Positions 8,122 to 16,971 of a stretch of DNA of 64,000 nt are shown here, in pieces (positions within the stretch are counted from its first letter, which is position 1; each line of letters starts with the position of its first letter). Origin of the DNA: JAPUDQ01 sp049644865 (GTDB lineage Bacteria > Patescibacteriota > Saccharimonadia > Saccharimonadales > Saccharimonadaceae); the NCBI GenBank assembly GCA_049644865.1, contig JBARSV010000019.1, positions 1 through 64,000 of the forward strand. Reading direction: 5' to 3'. The translations under genes were made by a program, and so were the position numbers. The notes beneath the pieces are model-generated. The model saw nothing but the letters and a program-made list of their open reading frames with translations. It searched no databases and had not been told where the DNA came from.

Positions 8122-10005
8122 CTACCGCAGCACTGCCTTAATGCGTCGTATGCCTGCTGAGCTAGCTTCTTCTTTGGTAATGACGAATCTCTTGCCACCA
8201 TCGGCGAGTTGGCCAGTATGATCGACATGGGGGCCGCCGCAGATTTCAAAGCTAAATGGATTGTCATCTGGCCCTGCTTGGTAGACTTTGACGGTGTCGC
8301 CGTATTTGTCGCCAAATGCACCGAGCGCGCCACGTGCAAATGCCTCATCGGTCGGATACTCACGCCAGGTCATGGGCAGATCCTCAGCAATCACCTCGTT
8401 GACGATACGTTCAACTTCATCACACTGTTCACGGGTGACTTTTTCGGGATGTGAGAAATCAAATCTGAGCCGCTCGTCCGTGATATTGCTACCGCGCTGG
8501 ATGACATGATCACCGAGCACCATACGTAGCGCCTTGTACATGAGGTGTGTAGCGGTGTGGTATTTTTTGTGTATGTCATCGTGCCCAGCCAGGCCGCCTT
8601 TGAAGGCGCCTTTTTGCGCCGTTTGGCTGCGCTGCCTCTGTTCGTTCATCTTCATTTCAAATTCGTTGCGCCAGGTATCGGTCAATGGTTTGCTCCAGTG
8701 AAATGCCTCTTCAACTGCCAGCTCAACCGGAAACCCATAGGTATCATAGAGTACAAAGATGTCGTCACCACTGATCTGGTCTTTCTTGTCAGCCATCGTG
8801 TTGAACTCTTTGATGCCCTTGCGGATCGTTTGACGAAATGCCTTCTCTTCACGCACCAAGATGGCAATCACTTCCTCACGACGCTCGGCCACTTCAGGAA
8901 AATCATCATGGTATAAGTCTGCAATAATCGGCACGATTTCCTGCAAAAAGTTTTGCTCGATACCGAGGTCGAAACTATAGCGAATTGCTCGCCTGAGAAG
9001 ACGACGCATGACATAACCTTGCTCTTTGTTGCTTGGTACGCAGCCGTCAACCGCCAAAAATGTCGCTGCACGCAGGTGATCGGCTATCACGCGCATGCTT
9101 TCGGTGTGACTTTCATAATCTTTGCCGCTCAACACCTGTAGCTTATCTATAATTGGCCAGATTACGCTGACTTTGAACATGTCTGTGCTATTAATACTTG
9201 CCTGAGCGATTCTCTCGAGACCAGCACCGAAATCAACATTTTCTTTTGGAAGCTTTTGGAACCCTATATCGGTGCGAAGGTATTGCATGAAGACACTGTT
9301 GCCTATCTCGATATATCGACCGCAGTCGCAGTTGTGATGACAGTGTTCGCCGTATTTTTTGTTATGCGCAACTTCAGGAAACAAATAGAACATCTCTGTA
9401 TCAGGGCCACCCGGCTCACCTACCGTCATGGTTTTGGGAGTCATACCGTTTCGTGCCCACCAGTTCTTATCACCATAAAATGCGATGCGCTTTGACTGAT
9501 TGCCGATCTTTCCACCGTTTTCTTCGGTACCGATATCAATCATTTCATGGCTGATACCAGCTTTTTTAAAAACCTCTACCCATAACTGGGCACTCTCGGT
9601 ATCTTTTGGGATGTCGTTTTCATCGTCGCCGATATAACAAGTGACATAGAGCCGAGACGGGTCAAGGCCCACAACTTCCGTCATAAACTCCCAGAACCAT
9701 GGGATTTGCTCTTTTTTGAAATAATCCCCCAGGCTCCAATTGCCCAGCATCTCAAAAAAAGTCGTGTGACGGTTATCTCCAATATCATCAATGTCCTGTG
9801 CGCGCAGACACGTCTGGCTATCGACGAGACGCACGCCAGCAGGATGCGTCTCGCCCAACAGATATGGAATCATCGGCTGCATGCCACTACCAGTAAACAG
9901 CGTTGTCGGGTCACCATCCAGCACAAGTTTTGCACGAGGTACTACTGCGTGGCCACGTGTAGCAAAGAAATCTAAATAAGCTTTACGTATTTCTTGAGCA
10001 TTCAT
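8122..10005 (-). CDS. alaS: Alanyl-tRNA synthetase, compact form lacking the C-terminal domain
   Basis: AlaRS charges tRNA-Ala and edits Ser/Gly errors. The protein has the class II catalytic core at the N-terminus (GDPTTLFTGSGMQPMIPYL, HTTFFEMLGNWSLGDYFKKE) and the editing domain near the C-terminus, with metal ligands HTATH and CGGPH. It ends about residue 627 straight after the editing core, whereas common AlaRS is about 870 residues, so the C-Ala oligomerisation and tRNA-contact domain is absent. I place the start at the ATG at 10005 (MNAQEIRKAYLDFF), where similarity begins, instead of the ATG 24 bases upstream. Confidence 0.95.
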   Translation of the reverse strand: MNAQEIRKAYLDFFATRGHAVVPRAKLVLDGDPTTLFTGSGMQPMIPYLLGETHPAGVRLVDSQTCLRAQDIDDIGDNRHTTFFEMLGNWSLGDYFKKEQIPWFWEFMTEVVGLDPSRLYVTCYIGDDENDIPKDTESAQLWVEVFKKAGISHEMIDIGTEENGGKIGNQSKRIAFYGDKNWWARNGMTPKTMTVGEPGGPDTEMFYLFPEVAHNKKYGEHCHHNCDCGRYIEIGNSVFMQYLRTDIGFQKLPKENVDFGAGLERIAQASINSTDMFKVSVIWPIIDKLQVLSGKDYESHTESMRVIADHLRAATFLAVDGCVPSNKEQGYVMRRLLRRAIRYSFDLGIEQNFLQEIVPIIADLYHDDFPEVAERREEVIAILVREEKAFRQTIRKGIKEFNTMADKKDQISGDDIFVLYDTYGFPVELAVEEAFHWSKPLTDTWRNEFEMKMNEQRQRSQTAQKGAFKGGLAGHDDIHKKYHTATHLMYKALRMVLGDHVIQRGSNITDERLRFDFSHPEKVTREQCDEVERIVNEVIAEDLPMTWREYPTDEAFARGALGAFGDKYGDTVKVYQAGPDDNPFSFEICGGPHVDHTGQLADGGKRFVITKEEASSAGIRRIKAVLR

Positions 10006-10125
10006 TGCACATAGTATATCATATAGCACCCCTGGCAGGAGTGCTATGAAACGATACTTTGCAACATCTATACAGACAGTGTGATCATAGCATCGCCACA
10101 GAGCGCGTAGATGACTGGATAATAT

Positions 10126-10524
10126 TTATGGGCGAAGCCTATAACTAACCAGTTTGCTATCACCGTTGTATGCAAATTCGGCTGTATCAAGTGATTTATC
10201 GTCACATTTAACTGAGCCTGTCACCGTCTTTTTAGCACCAGACGTTCCGGTCGTATTTGATACGCCCGAAACAGTAAGTTTACAGCTCGTATCAAGTGAC
10301 AGCGTAGCTAGCTGCGACTCAAATGTATCTTGATCCTGAACTTCTTTAAGCTCTAGCGAGAATTGGTCATAGGCAGATGAGTATCGACTATTAGCGACAT
10401 CACTGACAAATTGGCTCGCCAAATCTCGTTCCTTGCCTGTTGTGAGATAAGCCACCAGACCTGCGACGACTACTAACCCCAAAAAGACCCCTATGCCGAT
10501 CACTATTTTCTTCTTTGTAGACAT
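10126..10524 (-). CDS. Small membrane-anchored extracellular protein
   Basis: This protein of about 132 residues starts with a short basic tail (MSTKKK), then one hydrophobic helix (IVIGIGVFLGLVVVAGLVAYL), and an outer domain of about 100 residues with two Cys (SCKLTV and VKCDD) that could form a disulfide. The fold resembles DUF4878/DUF3887-type small domains, but I cannot be certain. The ATG at 10524 is preferred over the one two codons upstream. It stands alone between alaS and a small gene. Confidence 0.6.
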   Translation of the reverse strand: MSTKKKIVIGIGVFLGLVVVAGLVAYLTTGKERDLASQFVSDVANSRYSSAYDQFSLELKEVQDQDTFESQLATLSLDTSCKLTVSGVSNTTGTSGAKKTVTGSVKCDDKSLDTAEFAYNGDSKLVSYRLRP

Positions 10525-10602
10525 AAACACAACCTATTTAAACTAATACTTCTATCGTACTATCGTATCGCAGATTTGAGATTTTGTCCAGTTACCAACG
10601 AC

Positions 10603-10818
10603 TTACTGCTTGTTTTGGCCGGGTAATTTGTCAGCCACTGCATCATACTGTTTTTGGATATTATCAATCTGTTGATTTGCGCTTGCCACAAACTTATCAT
10701 CTGCCTGGCCGGGTATTTTTTGAGTGATATCTTCGGCTTGTGCTTGAACCCGATCGATCGATTGTCCAACATCTTTTGAGTTTTTGAGTAGTTTTTTGAG
10801 TGAATCGAGTAATCCCAT
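10603..10818 (-). CDS. Small amphipathic helical protein, unknown
   Basis: This 71-residue charged protein (MGLLDSLKKLLKNSKDVGQSI at the start) has heptad-like hydrophobic spacing and two Pro-Gly-Gln turns, suggesting two or three amphipathic helices. A strong ribosome-binding site (AGGAGG, four bases before the ATG) supports expression. It lies just downstream of mnmA on the same strand. No family is recognised; a membrane-surface or structural role would be a guess. Confidence 0.6.
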   Translation of the reverse strand: MGLLDSLKKLLKNSKDVGQSIDRVQAQAEDITQKIPGQADDKFVASANQQIDNIQKQYDAVADKLPGQNKQ

Positions 10819-10857
10819 GGTGCCTCCTGTTATATCTTCAGTATACGCTATAACTCT

Positions 10858-11904
10858 TTAAACGATAATCCCGCCACCAAGACACTCATCATCCCTGTAT
10901 ATCACTGCCGATTGGCCGGCTGTGGCGGCACGTTCAGCTTCGTGGAGATGCAATTGGTTGCCTTCGAGCGTGCACGGCAATAGTTTGCCACGATGGCGCA
11001 ACCGAGCATGGAGGGTGTCGCTGCTGCGAGGAGCGTCGTTGATCCAGTGGATATCGCGTAGCTCAACACGTTCACGCCACATCGATTCGTCATCGAGATT
11101 ACGACTAACAAATACCTGGTTATGTGCCATGTCTTTGCCGACGACATAGTATGGTAGTCCGCCGCCGACATTGAGCCCGTGTCGTTGACCTATGGTGTAA
11201 TAGATCGCACCGTCGTGATAGCCGACGACAGCGCCAGTCGCCTTGTCGATAATCTCACCAGGCTGCGTCGACACATAGTGGCCCAGAAATTCACGAATAC
11301 CGACTGAACCGACAAAACAAATCCCCTGACTGTCTTTTTTGCGAGCTGTCACCAGGCCCCGCTGCTCCGCGATGGAACGCACCTCTGTTTTTGTAAGCAT
11401 CCCAAGCGGAAAGAGTGTCTTCTCGAGCGCCTCCGAGGTGATACGGTAAAGAAAGTAGGTCTGGTCTTTGGCCTCATCTTTGGGGCGATAAAGATGGCAG
11501 ATCTCTTCCCTCTGCGCGCTCTGACGCGCCGCATAATGCCCTGTGGCAATCATATCTGCACCATCTGCCAAGGCCGCCTCCAAAAACAGCTTAAACTTCA
11601 CTTCTTGATTACACATAATATCTGGATTCGGTGTGCGACCAGCTTGGTACTCAGTAATCATGTAGTCAACAACCCGTTGCTTGTACTCTGACTGAAAATC
11701 GTAAACCCTAAATGGTATGCCGAGCTGTACAGCCACTCGCTTGGCATCCGCTAGATCATCAGCCCAGGGACATTTCATGCCGGGTAAATCCTCGGTCCAG
11801 TTTTTCATATAGACACCCGTCACGTCGTAACCGCGATCTACTAATAAAGCAGCCGCTACTGATGAATCAACTCCGCCGCTCAGTCCCACGTATACCCTCG
11901 TCAT
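10858..11904 (-). CDS. mnmA: tRNA-specific 2-thiouridylase
   Basis: MnmA puts sulfur on the wobble uridine of Glu, Gln and Lys tRNAs. The 348 residues start with the ATP pyrophosphatase loop GLSGGVDSSVAA, followed by NPDIMCNQEVKF with the nucleophilic Cys near 102 and GICFVG with the second Cys near 200. These two Cys form the catalytic pair. Length is normal. The gene overlaps the YdcF-like gene by 4 bases and shares an operon with a cysteine desulfurase, the natural sulfur donor, which supports direct sulfur transfer without a full Tus relay. Confidence 0.97.
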   Translation of the reverse strand: MTRVYVGLSGGVDSSVAAALLVDRGYDVTGVYMKNWTEDLPGMKCPWADDLADAKRVAVQLGIPFRVYDFQSEYKQRVVDYMITEYQAGRTPNPDIMCNQEVKFKLFLEAALADGADMIATGHYAARQSAQREEICHLYRPKDEAKDQTYFLYRITSEALEKTLFPLGMLTKTEVRSIAEQRGLVTARKKDSQGICFVGSVGIREFLGHYVSTQPGEIIDKATGAVVGYHDGAIYYTIGQRHGLNVGGGLPYYVVGKDMAHNQVFVSRNLDDESMWRERVELRDIHWINDAPRSSDTLHARLRHRGKLLPCTLEGNQLHLHEAERAATAGQSAVIYRDDECLGGGIIV

Positions 11905-12509
11905 GACAATGTCCCAAACGTCAAATAGATCAAAAACACTTTAAACACCTCACTGTACACCAGCCACCAGCCTGTTGCTGTCAACCACCAGCCAGCTGTC
12001 CACTGTCGATCATGCGCCACTGGATGATTAACGATTGTCACCTTTTCGCCAAGTCGTGCAGCAAACTCAAGTCCAGCCCGTCGCTGATGGTAGGCGCTTG
12101 TGACGAGAATGATCTTCTTGATGTTATTTTTCTCAATAAATAGCCCGGTATTGACTGCGTTCTCGGCGGTCGTCTGCGAAAACTCTTCTATCGATATCAC
12201 TTCATCTGGTACGCCCAGACCGAGTGCGTATTTCTTCATCGCCAAGGCATTACTCAGTCCTGTCTTATCCGCGGCGGCTCCAGAAAATATCAGGCGTTTA
12301 CCCCATCCATCTTTGTATAGCTTAATCGCTTCTCCCGTACGCGCTATTGTGTCGCCACCACTGATTGCGACTATAGCGTCAGCTGGCGCACAGGTACCAG
12401 GACCAGGCGCATCGCATTGCTTGAGATCATCAGGTCCGAGATATGGTCCTACGACAAAGACTGTGAAGGCGACGACAATAGCGGCACTACTTACGATAAG
12501 GCGAATCAT
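11901..12509 (-). CDS. YdcF/DUF218 membrane-anchored protein
   Basis: The 202 residues begin with a membrane helix (LIVSSAAIVVAFTVFVVGPYL) and then the DUF218 domain: ADAIVAISGGDTIARTGEAI, LIFSGAAADKTG, and ILVTSAYHQRRAGLEFAAR with the conserved His and Arg. Family members (YdcF, SanA, ElyC) sit at the membrane and affect envelope integrity; YdcF binds SAM. The gene is coupled by 4-base overlaps to the desulfurase before it and mnmA after it, yet no functional tie to sulfur transfer is obvious. Confidence 0.85.
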   Translation of the reverse strand: MIRLIVSSAAIVVAFTVFVVGPYLGPDDLKQCDAPGPGTCAPADAIVAISGGDTIARTGEAIKLYKDGWGKRLIFSGAAADKTGLSNALAMKKYALGLGVPDEVISIEEFSQTTAENAVNTGLFIEKNNIKKIILVTSAYHQRRAGLEFAARLGEKVTIVNHPVAHDRQWTAGWWLTATGWWLVYSEVFKVFLIYLTFGTLS

Positions 12510-13663
12510 TGACCACGCTCCTGTGTGATGACATCTGCTATGATCTGCGCGGCATCATCAATATCTGTTGTTGTTGTCGTACGGCCAACGCTCAATCGTA
12601 GGCTACCATCGGCCAGCTCGTCACTCATGCCTACCGCCGTCAAGACATGTGATCGAGTACCGCTACTGGCGGCACAAGCCGAACCGGTCGCTGCCATGAC
12701 ACCGCGCTCATCCAGTGCAAAGACTACCCGCTCACCATCAAGCCCTGGCACCGAGACATGTAAGATATGTGGTGCATGACGCTTAGCGTGGCCATTGCGA
12801 ACAATATCTGGCACTGCTCCGTCCAATCGCGACCACAATTGATCACGAAGCTGGCTGAGCCGATAACTCTCGCTTTTGCGCGTGGCGACCGCTAGAGATA
12901 CCGCTTCGGCAAAACCGATCACCCCTGCTACGTTTTCTGTACCAGACCGTACGTTGTTTTCCTGTCCGCCGCCGTCAACCAACGGTTGCAGCTCGAGGCC
13001 AGCGCGCACCCATAGTAAACCAACTTGTTTCGGACCATAACACTTGCCAGCTCCGATCGTCATAAGATCGACGCCCAATCGTGACACTGAAATATCGAGT
13101 AGTCCAACCGCCTGCGAGGCATCAGTATGAAGAAAAATGGGGTGAAGATTACCTGCAGAGAGTCGTTGCTGGCGCTCACCTTCGACGACGGCTGCGATAT
13201 CACGAAGTGGCTGCACAGTACCAAGTTCGTTGTTGACATAGCCGACACTGATGAGTGTCGTCTTAGGAGTTATTACTCGGGCGACAGCTTCGGGTGTGAT
13301 ATAGCCTCGACTGTCCGCCACAATCATATCGACGTCGTGACGCTTCCCCGCGGCTAGCACTGCGGCATGTTCTATGCCACTCACCGCCACGCGACCACCG
13401 TAATGCCCTATAACACCATGAACCCCAAGGTTAATTGATTCGGTCGATCCAGCGGTAAGAATAATTTCGTGCTGTTTGGCGCCCACTGCCATAGCTAGTC
13501 GGTGACGTGCTACCTCGTAGTCCGCCCGTACACGGCGAGCTGCCTGGTAGCTGGCTGATGGGTTATAAAATTCTGTCGTCAGATATGGCTTCATGACGTC
13601 AAAAACCCGCTCATCCAGCGGGGTAGCGGCAGCAAAATCCAGATATATCACACGCTCACCCAC
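12506..13663 (-). CDS. iscS: Cysteine desulfurase (NifS/IscS class V)
   Basis: This PLP enzyme takes sulfur from cysteine as an enzyme-bound persulfide. The 385 residues start with YLDFAAATPLDERV, carry AGSTESINLGVHG, the PLP-binding Lys region near GAGKCYGPKQVGLLWVR, and the persulfide Cys in TGSACAASSGT near the C-terminus. It is the third gene of a five-gene operon ending in mnmA, so its main client is probably tRNA thiolation. No IscU or Suf scaffold is in the window. The subfamily name iscS is by similarity only. Confidence 0.9.
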   Translation of the reverse strand: MGERVIYLDFAAATPLDERVFDVMKPYLTTEFYNPSASYQAARRVRADYEVARHRLAMAVGAKQHEIILTAGSTESINLGVHGVIGHYGGRVAVSGIEHAAVLAAGKRHDVDMIVADSRGYITPEAVARVITPKTTLISVGYVNNELGTVQPLRDIAAVVEGERQQRLSAGNLHPIFLHTDASQAVGLLDISVSRLGVDLMTIGAGKCYGPKQVGLLWVRAGLELQPLVDGGGQENNVRSGTENVAGVIGFAEAVSLAVATRKSESYRLSQLRDQLWSRLDGAVPDIVRNGHAKRHAPHILHVSVPGLDGERVVFALDERGVMAATGSACAASSGTRSHVLTAVGMSDELADGSLRLSVGRTTTTTDIDDAAQIIADVITQERGQ

Positions 13664-14088
13664 TATTCCATTGTAGCAGGCATTGTCCTGAGCATAGCGC
13701 CAGTCGTGGGGTCGCGCTGATAGACGTTGCGCATAACACGCTCGTAGTAGGTCTGCATGGCCATGACAAGATTTTGCAACTCTTCACCTTCGATAAATGA
13801 GTATTTTGCACCATCCTGAACTTTCATGATGCCGTTGCTGTGCAGTTCGTAGTGTGTCGTACTGAATTGTTTCTTGTTGTTTTCGTCTTTCCACTCCTCA
13901 TACCATATCCACGTATGTTCATCGAGTCGAAAAAATTCACGACGGTGACCAGCAGCAACTGGCCCAAAGATCGTACGGCCCTGCTCAGACTCACGCTCGA
14001 TCAGTTCACGTTTGGTTAATTTATTAGAACCTGCTACAGGCGTGCCTTTACCGGTAATCAGCGAGAAAAGCCTCAATAGAATTTTCAT
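13663..14088 (-). CDS. Conserved-looking small protein, unknown
   Basis: About 141 residues start with a hydrophobic amphipathic stretch (MKILLRLFSLITG), then a basic segment and a mixed alpha/beta region rich in aromatics (EHTWIWYEEWKDENNKKQ). AAGGAG lies seven bases before the ATG at 14088, which decides the start over an upstream TTG. The stop shares its last base with the start of the desulfurase gene, so translation is coupled. I do not recognise a family; the tryptophan-rich core and the short N-terminal anchor are the visible traits. Confidence 0.65.
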   Translation of the reverse strand: MKILLRLFSLITGKGTPVAGSNKLTKRELIERESEQGRTIFGPVAAGHRREFFRLDEHTWIWYEEWKDENNKKQFSTTHYELHSNGIMKVQDGAKYSFIEGEELQNLVMAMQTYYERVMRNVYQRDPTTGAMLRTMPATME

Positions 14089-14090
14089 TA

Positions 14091-14555
14091 TCAAGCTCCT
14101 TGAATTTGATCTGGTGTCGCCTGAATCGATAATAATGCCTGTTGCTGAATCTCTTCCAACAACACGGTGAGATCAGCTGCGCGACGCACTAGCTCTTCAA
14201 GACTTGCCCCTCGGTAGAGGAGAGTCTCTGGGCGTAGCTCAGCGTGGGCCCGAGCATCGTTAAGCATAGCATCGAGCATTTCCCCGTCAGGCGTCCGATC
14301 ATGCAATAAATTAATTTTATTTCGATTTTCCTTGTCGATGGCCAACTCAGGGGCCGGATGACTGGTGCCGATCGCATCGGCGACTTCTTGACGTGCTTGT
14401 TCGACCGTAGGCGGTATATCGTGTATCTTATCCCCGTAAGCAACTGCAATCTGATCAAAGGCAGCTACTTCCGCAGCATGCAGTGCGAGCTGCTCTCTTG
14501 AAGGAATTTGAAATGTCTGAGCGTCGGTAGTTCCTACCACTGTCAATCTCTCCAC
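14091..14555 (-). CDS. Unknown acidic helical protein, first gene of the mnmA operon
   Basis: The 154-residue, mostly helical acidic protein opens the five-gene operon that runs through the desulfurase to mnmA. It has no Cys, no membrane segment and no motif that I recognise. The frame begins with a GTG at 14555; a second GTG at 14540 lies nine bases after GGAG and may be the true start. The stop is next to the ribosome-binding site of the following gene. Confidence 0.6.
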   Translation of the reverse strand: MERLTVVGTTDAQTFQIPSREQLALHAAEVAAFDQIAVAYGDKIHDIPPTVEQARQEVADAIGTSHPAPELAIDKENRNKINLLHDRTPDGEMLDAMLNDARAHAELRPETLLYRGASLEELVRRAADLTVLLEEIQQQALLSIQATPDQIQGA

Positions 14556-14588
14556 AAATTAAATAGTTAGTGGGTTTTGTGGTGGTTT

Positions 14589-15362
14589 TTATTTGAGAGC
14601 AAATAGATGCGTTGCACTAGCCTCTGTTGCGCGCGAGAGCTCTTGGAGATTGATAGACTGGAGATTCGCTAAATGTTTGGCAACATGCTCTAATAGTGCT
14701 GGCCCATTGACTTTACCACGATGCGGCACTGGCGTCAAGTAGGGCGCATCTGTTTCAAGTAACATTTTTTTATAAGGAATTGCCGCGTAGAGATCTTGTT
14801 TGTCCTTGGCGAAAGTGGCGATACCGTTCACTCCTATAAACAGCCCTCTGCTCAGTACTTGCTCCATCGTAGCAATCGTATCAGTAAAACTATGAACAAC
14901 CCCTCGCAGACCAGTAAAATTATCGAAAATCGGCCAAAAATCACCGAAGGCTTCACGAACATGAAACGATACTGGCAAATCGTAGTCTATGGCTATTTGT
15001 AACTGCTCCTCAAGAGCGCGTATCTGGGCATCACGCGGCGAATGGGTGTAGTAGTAATCGAGCCCGATCTCGCCAATACCCACAATGTCAGTAGATTTTA
15101 GATTGTGGATTGTGGATTTTAGAAGATCAAGTAATATATCTAGTCGCGCAAGCTCGTCTTTGGCTTCATGTGGGTGGACGCCGATGACAGCCCATGCATT
15201 GGCGTGTGTGCTGGCGAATTGCACCGCTTCCTGCGATGATTTCACGTCCGTCCCGACGACAATCATCCGTGTCACGCCAGCCTCAAGAGCTTGCCGATAG
15301 GCGTCCTCTGCGTCGGGATAATCTTCTTCATGTATATGGCAGTGGGTGTCGGTAAATGTCAT
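14589..15362 (-). CDS. tatD: TatD-family metal-dependent hydrolase
   Basis: TatD proteins are TIM-barrel nucleases acting in DNA repair or RNA turnover. The sequence starts DTHCHIHEEDY with the metal-binding His pair and continues with GEIGLDYYY, PVSFHVREAF and LLETDAPYL, all family signatures. The ATG at 15362 is chosen because DTHCHIH must sit at the extreme N-terminus. A stretch at 15092-15126 inside the gene is a 7-base-period repeat encoding the loop LLKSTIHNLKSTDI, which looks like an in-frame expansion. The promoter region is shared divergently with nadE. Confidence 0.93.
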   Translation of the reverse strand: MTFTDTHCHIHEEDYPDAEDAYRQALEAGVTRMIVVGTDVKSSQEAVQFASTHANAWAVIGVHPHEAKDELARLDILLDLLKSTIHNLKSTDIVGIGEIGLDYYYTHSPRDAQIRALEEQLQIAIDYDLPVSFHVREAFGDFWPIFDNFTGLRGVVHSFTDTIATMEQVLSRGLFIGVNGIATFAKDKQDLYAAIPYKKMLLETDAPYLTPVPHRGKVNGPALLEHVAKHLANLQSINLQELSRATEASATHLFALK

Positions 15363-15385
15363 GAGGGATATTCTATCAGAAACAT

Positions 15386-15410
15386 ACATAGTGTACAAAC
15401 TACACTATGT
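15386..15410. promoter_or_regulatory. Putative NrtR operator upstream of nadE
   Basis: A perfect inverted repeat with 10-base arms (ACATAGTGTA / TACACTATGT) and a 5-base centre lies between tatD and nadE, 52 bases before the nadE start. Its core, TAGTGT-N7-ACACTA, recurs at three more sites in the NAD island. NrtR repressors bind palindromes of about 21 bases upstream of NAD genes, and nrtR is the second gene of this transcript, so autoregulation is likely. Binding itself is inferred. Confidence 0.75.
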
Positions 15411-15461
15411 GTGTTATCATGGATGTCTATATGGCAGGGTAACACCAAGAAAGGAAATAAC

Positions 15462-16277
15462 ATGACAGAAAGACAAGCGGAGATAATTCATGAATTAGGA
15501 GTCGTCCCCACTATTGAGCCCCTCATGGAGTTTGAGAAGCGAGCAGCGTTTCTGGCTGCCTATCTCGCCCACACGGGACTCCGAGGGTTTGTTCTCGGTA
15601 TATCGGGCGGACAAGATTCACTCCTTGCTGGCCTCATAGCCCAGCGAGCTGTCGAACTGCGGCGCCAGGCAGGTTATGAAGCTTCATTTCACGCTGCTCT
15701 CTTGCCATACGGCATACAGGCGGACAGAGACGATGCCCTACTTGCCGTCACAACGATAAAACCCGACTTCACCTATGATCTCGATATCAAACCGACGGTG
15801 GATGCATTTGCTATGTCATTTGAAACAGCCGTTGGTGAAGCGTTGGCAGATTTCGACAAGGGAAACGCCAAGGCTAGAGCTCGCATGATAGCACAGTACG
15901 CCATCGCTGGTCGTCACAGATTACTGGTCGTCGGTACCGACCACGCTGCGGAAGCAGTCACAGGATTTTACACGAAGTATGGCGACGGCGGTGCGGATGT
16001 GTTACCGCTCGCCGGCCTCACCAAGCGTCAGGGCCGTCAGATCCTCGCCTCTCTCGCTGTACCGACAGTCTTTACGACCAAAGCCCCGACAGCCGACCTG
16101 CTCGACGGCAAGCCCGGACAGGCAGATGAAACTGAGCTAGGACTCTCTTACGACCAGATCGATGATTATCTCGAAGGCAAGACAGTTGACGACTCGACAG
16201 CCGCTCATATCGAAGCCCGCTACGATGCCACCTGGCACAAGCGTGCGTTGCCCGTCGCGTTGACAACTGCCAGCTAG
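15462..16277 (+). CDS. nadE: Ammonia-dependent NAD+ synthetase
   Basis: NadE amidates nicotinate adenine dinucleotide to NAD+, the last step of salvage. The 271 residues carry the PP-loop GISGGQDSLLAG near residue 48, RARMIAQYAIAGRHRLLVVGT and the region with GFYTKYGDGGADVLPLAGLTKRQ, all typical. There is no glutaminase domain, so it uses free ammonia. The ATG at 15462 follows AAGGAA and is chosen over upstream starts. It is followed 16 bases later by nrtR and preceded by a strong palindrome. With pncA and pncB nearby it completes nicotinamide salvage except for NadD, which is not in this window. Confidence 0.95.
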   Translation: MTERQAEIIHELGVVPTIEPLMEFEKRAAFLAAYLAHTGLRGFVLGISGGQDSLLAGLIAQRAVELRRQAGYEASFHAALLPYGIQADRDDALLAVTTIKPDFTYDLDIKPTVDAFAMSFETAVGEALADFDKGNAKARARMIAQYAIAGRHRLLVVGTDHAAEAVTGFYTKYGDGGADVLPLAGLTKRQGRQILASLAVPTVFTTKAPTADLLDGKPGQADETELGLSYDQIDDYLEGKTVDDSTAAHIEARYDATWHKRALPVALTTAS

Positions 16278-16293
16278 TTGCTACACTTACTGT

Positions 16294-16971
16294 ATGAAAT
16301 ACACTACTCCCTATGTGCCGCCTACGCTAACGGTCGATGCTGTGATTTTTCAGATCCAGAGTAATGTCCTTGAGGTACTGCTGATCAACCGCCAAAACGA
16401 GCCGTTCAAAGGCTCGTGGGCACTGCCCGGCGGCTACAACGCCGAGGGTGAAACCACGACCAGCGCCCTGCATCGCATCGTCCTGCAAAAGACCAGCGTT
16501 GATGTCGAAAAAGATCTCAGCTACATCGAGCAGCTCTATACATTTGATACGATTGATCGTGACCCGCGCGGCCATGCCGTCTCTGTCACGTATATGGGAT
16601 GTGGGCGCGATGTTGTGGTGCGCGAGACCAGCCCTCATATTGCGTTCGTTCCTGTCAGCAACCTGCCAAAACTAGCCTACGATCATGCCAATATCGTCAA
16701 ATACGCACACGAACGGCTGATCGCCAAACTGACCTATACCAACGCCGTCTCGGCATTTTTGCCGCACAAATTTACACTTAGCCAGCTCCAAACCGCCTAC
16801 GAGGTCATCTTTGGCCGTGAGTTTGACAAACGCAATTTCCGTAAGAAATTTCTCAGTCTCGAGCTGATCCACGAGACCACCGAAATGTGGCGCGAAGGCG
16901 CCCACCGCCCCGCCCGTCTCTACAAGTTCAACAGCAAAAAGCTCGAGAGCCTGACGCGCAGTTTTGACTAA
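16294..16971 (+). CDS. nrtR: NUDIX-related transcriptional regulator of NAD metabolism (NrtR)
   Basis: The 225 residues combine an N-terminal NUDIX-like domain (about 10-140) and a C-terminal winged helix (about 150-225, with LPHKFTLSQLQTAYEVIFG and FDKRNFRKKFLS). The NUDIX box starts GGYNAEGET but then reads HRIVLQKTSV, so the catalytic REXXEE residues are gone. That is expected of NrtR, where the domain senses ADP-ribose or NAD-related ligands instead of cutting them. It lies in one transcript with nadE and near four matching palindromes, so it is very probably their repressor. It ends convergently against the VWA operon. Confidence 0.92.
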   Translation: MKYTTPYVPPTLTVDAVIFQIQSNVLEVLLINRQNEPFKGSWALPGGYNAEGETTTSALHRIVLQKTSVDVEKDLSYIEQLYTFDTIDRDPRGHAVSVTYMGCGRDVVVRETSPHIAFVPVSNLPKLAYDHANIVKYAHERLIAKLTYTNAVSAFLPHKFTLSQLQTAYEVIFGREFDKRNFRKKFLSLELIHETTEMWREGAHRPARLYKFNSKKLESLTRSFD

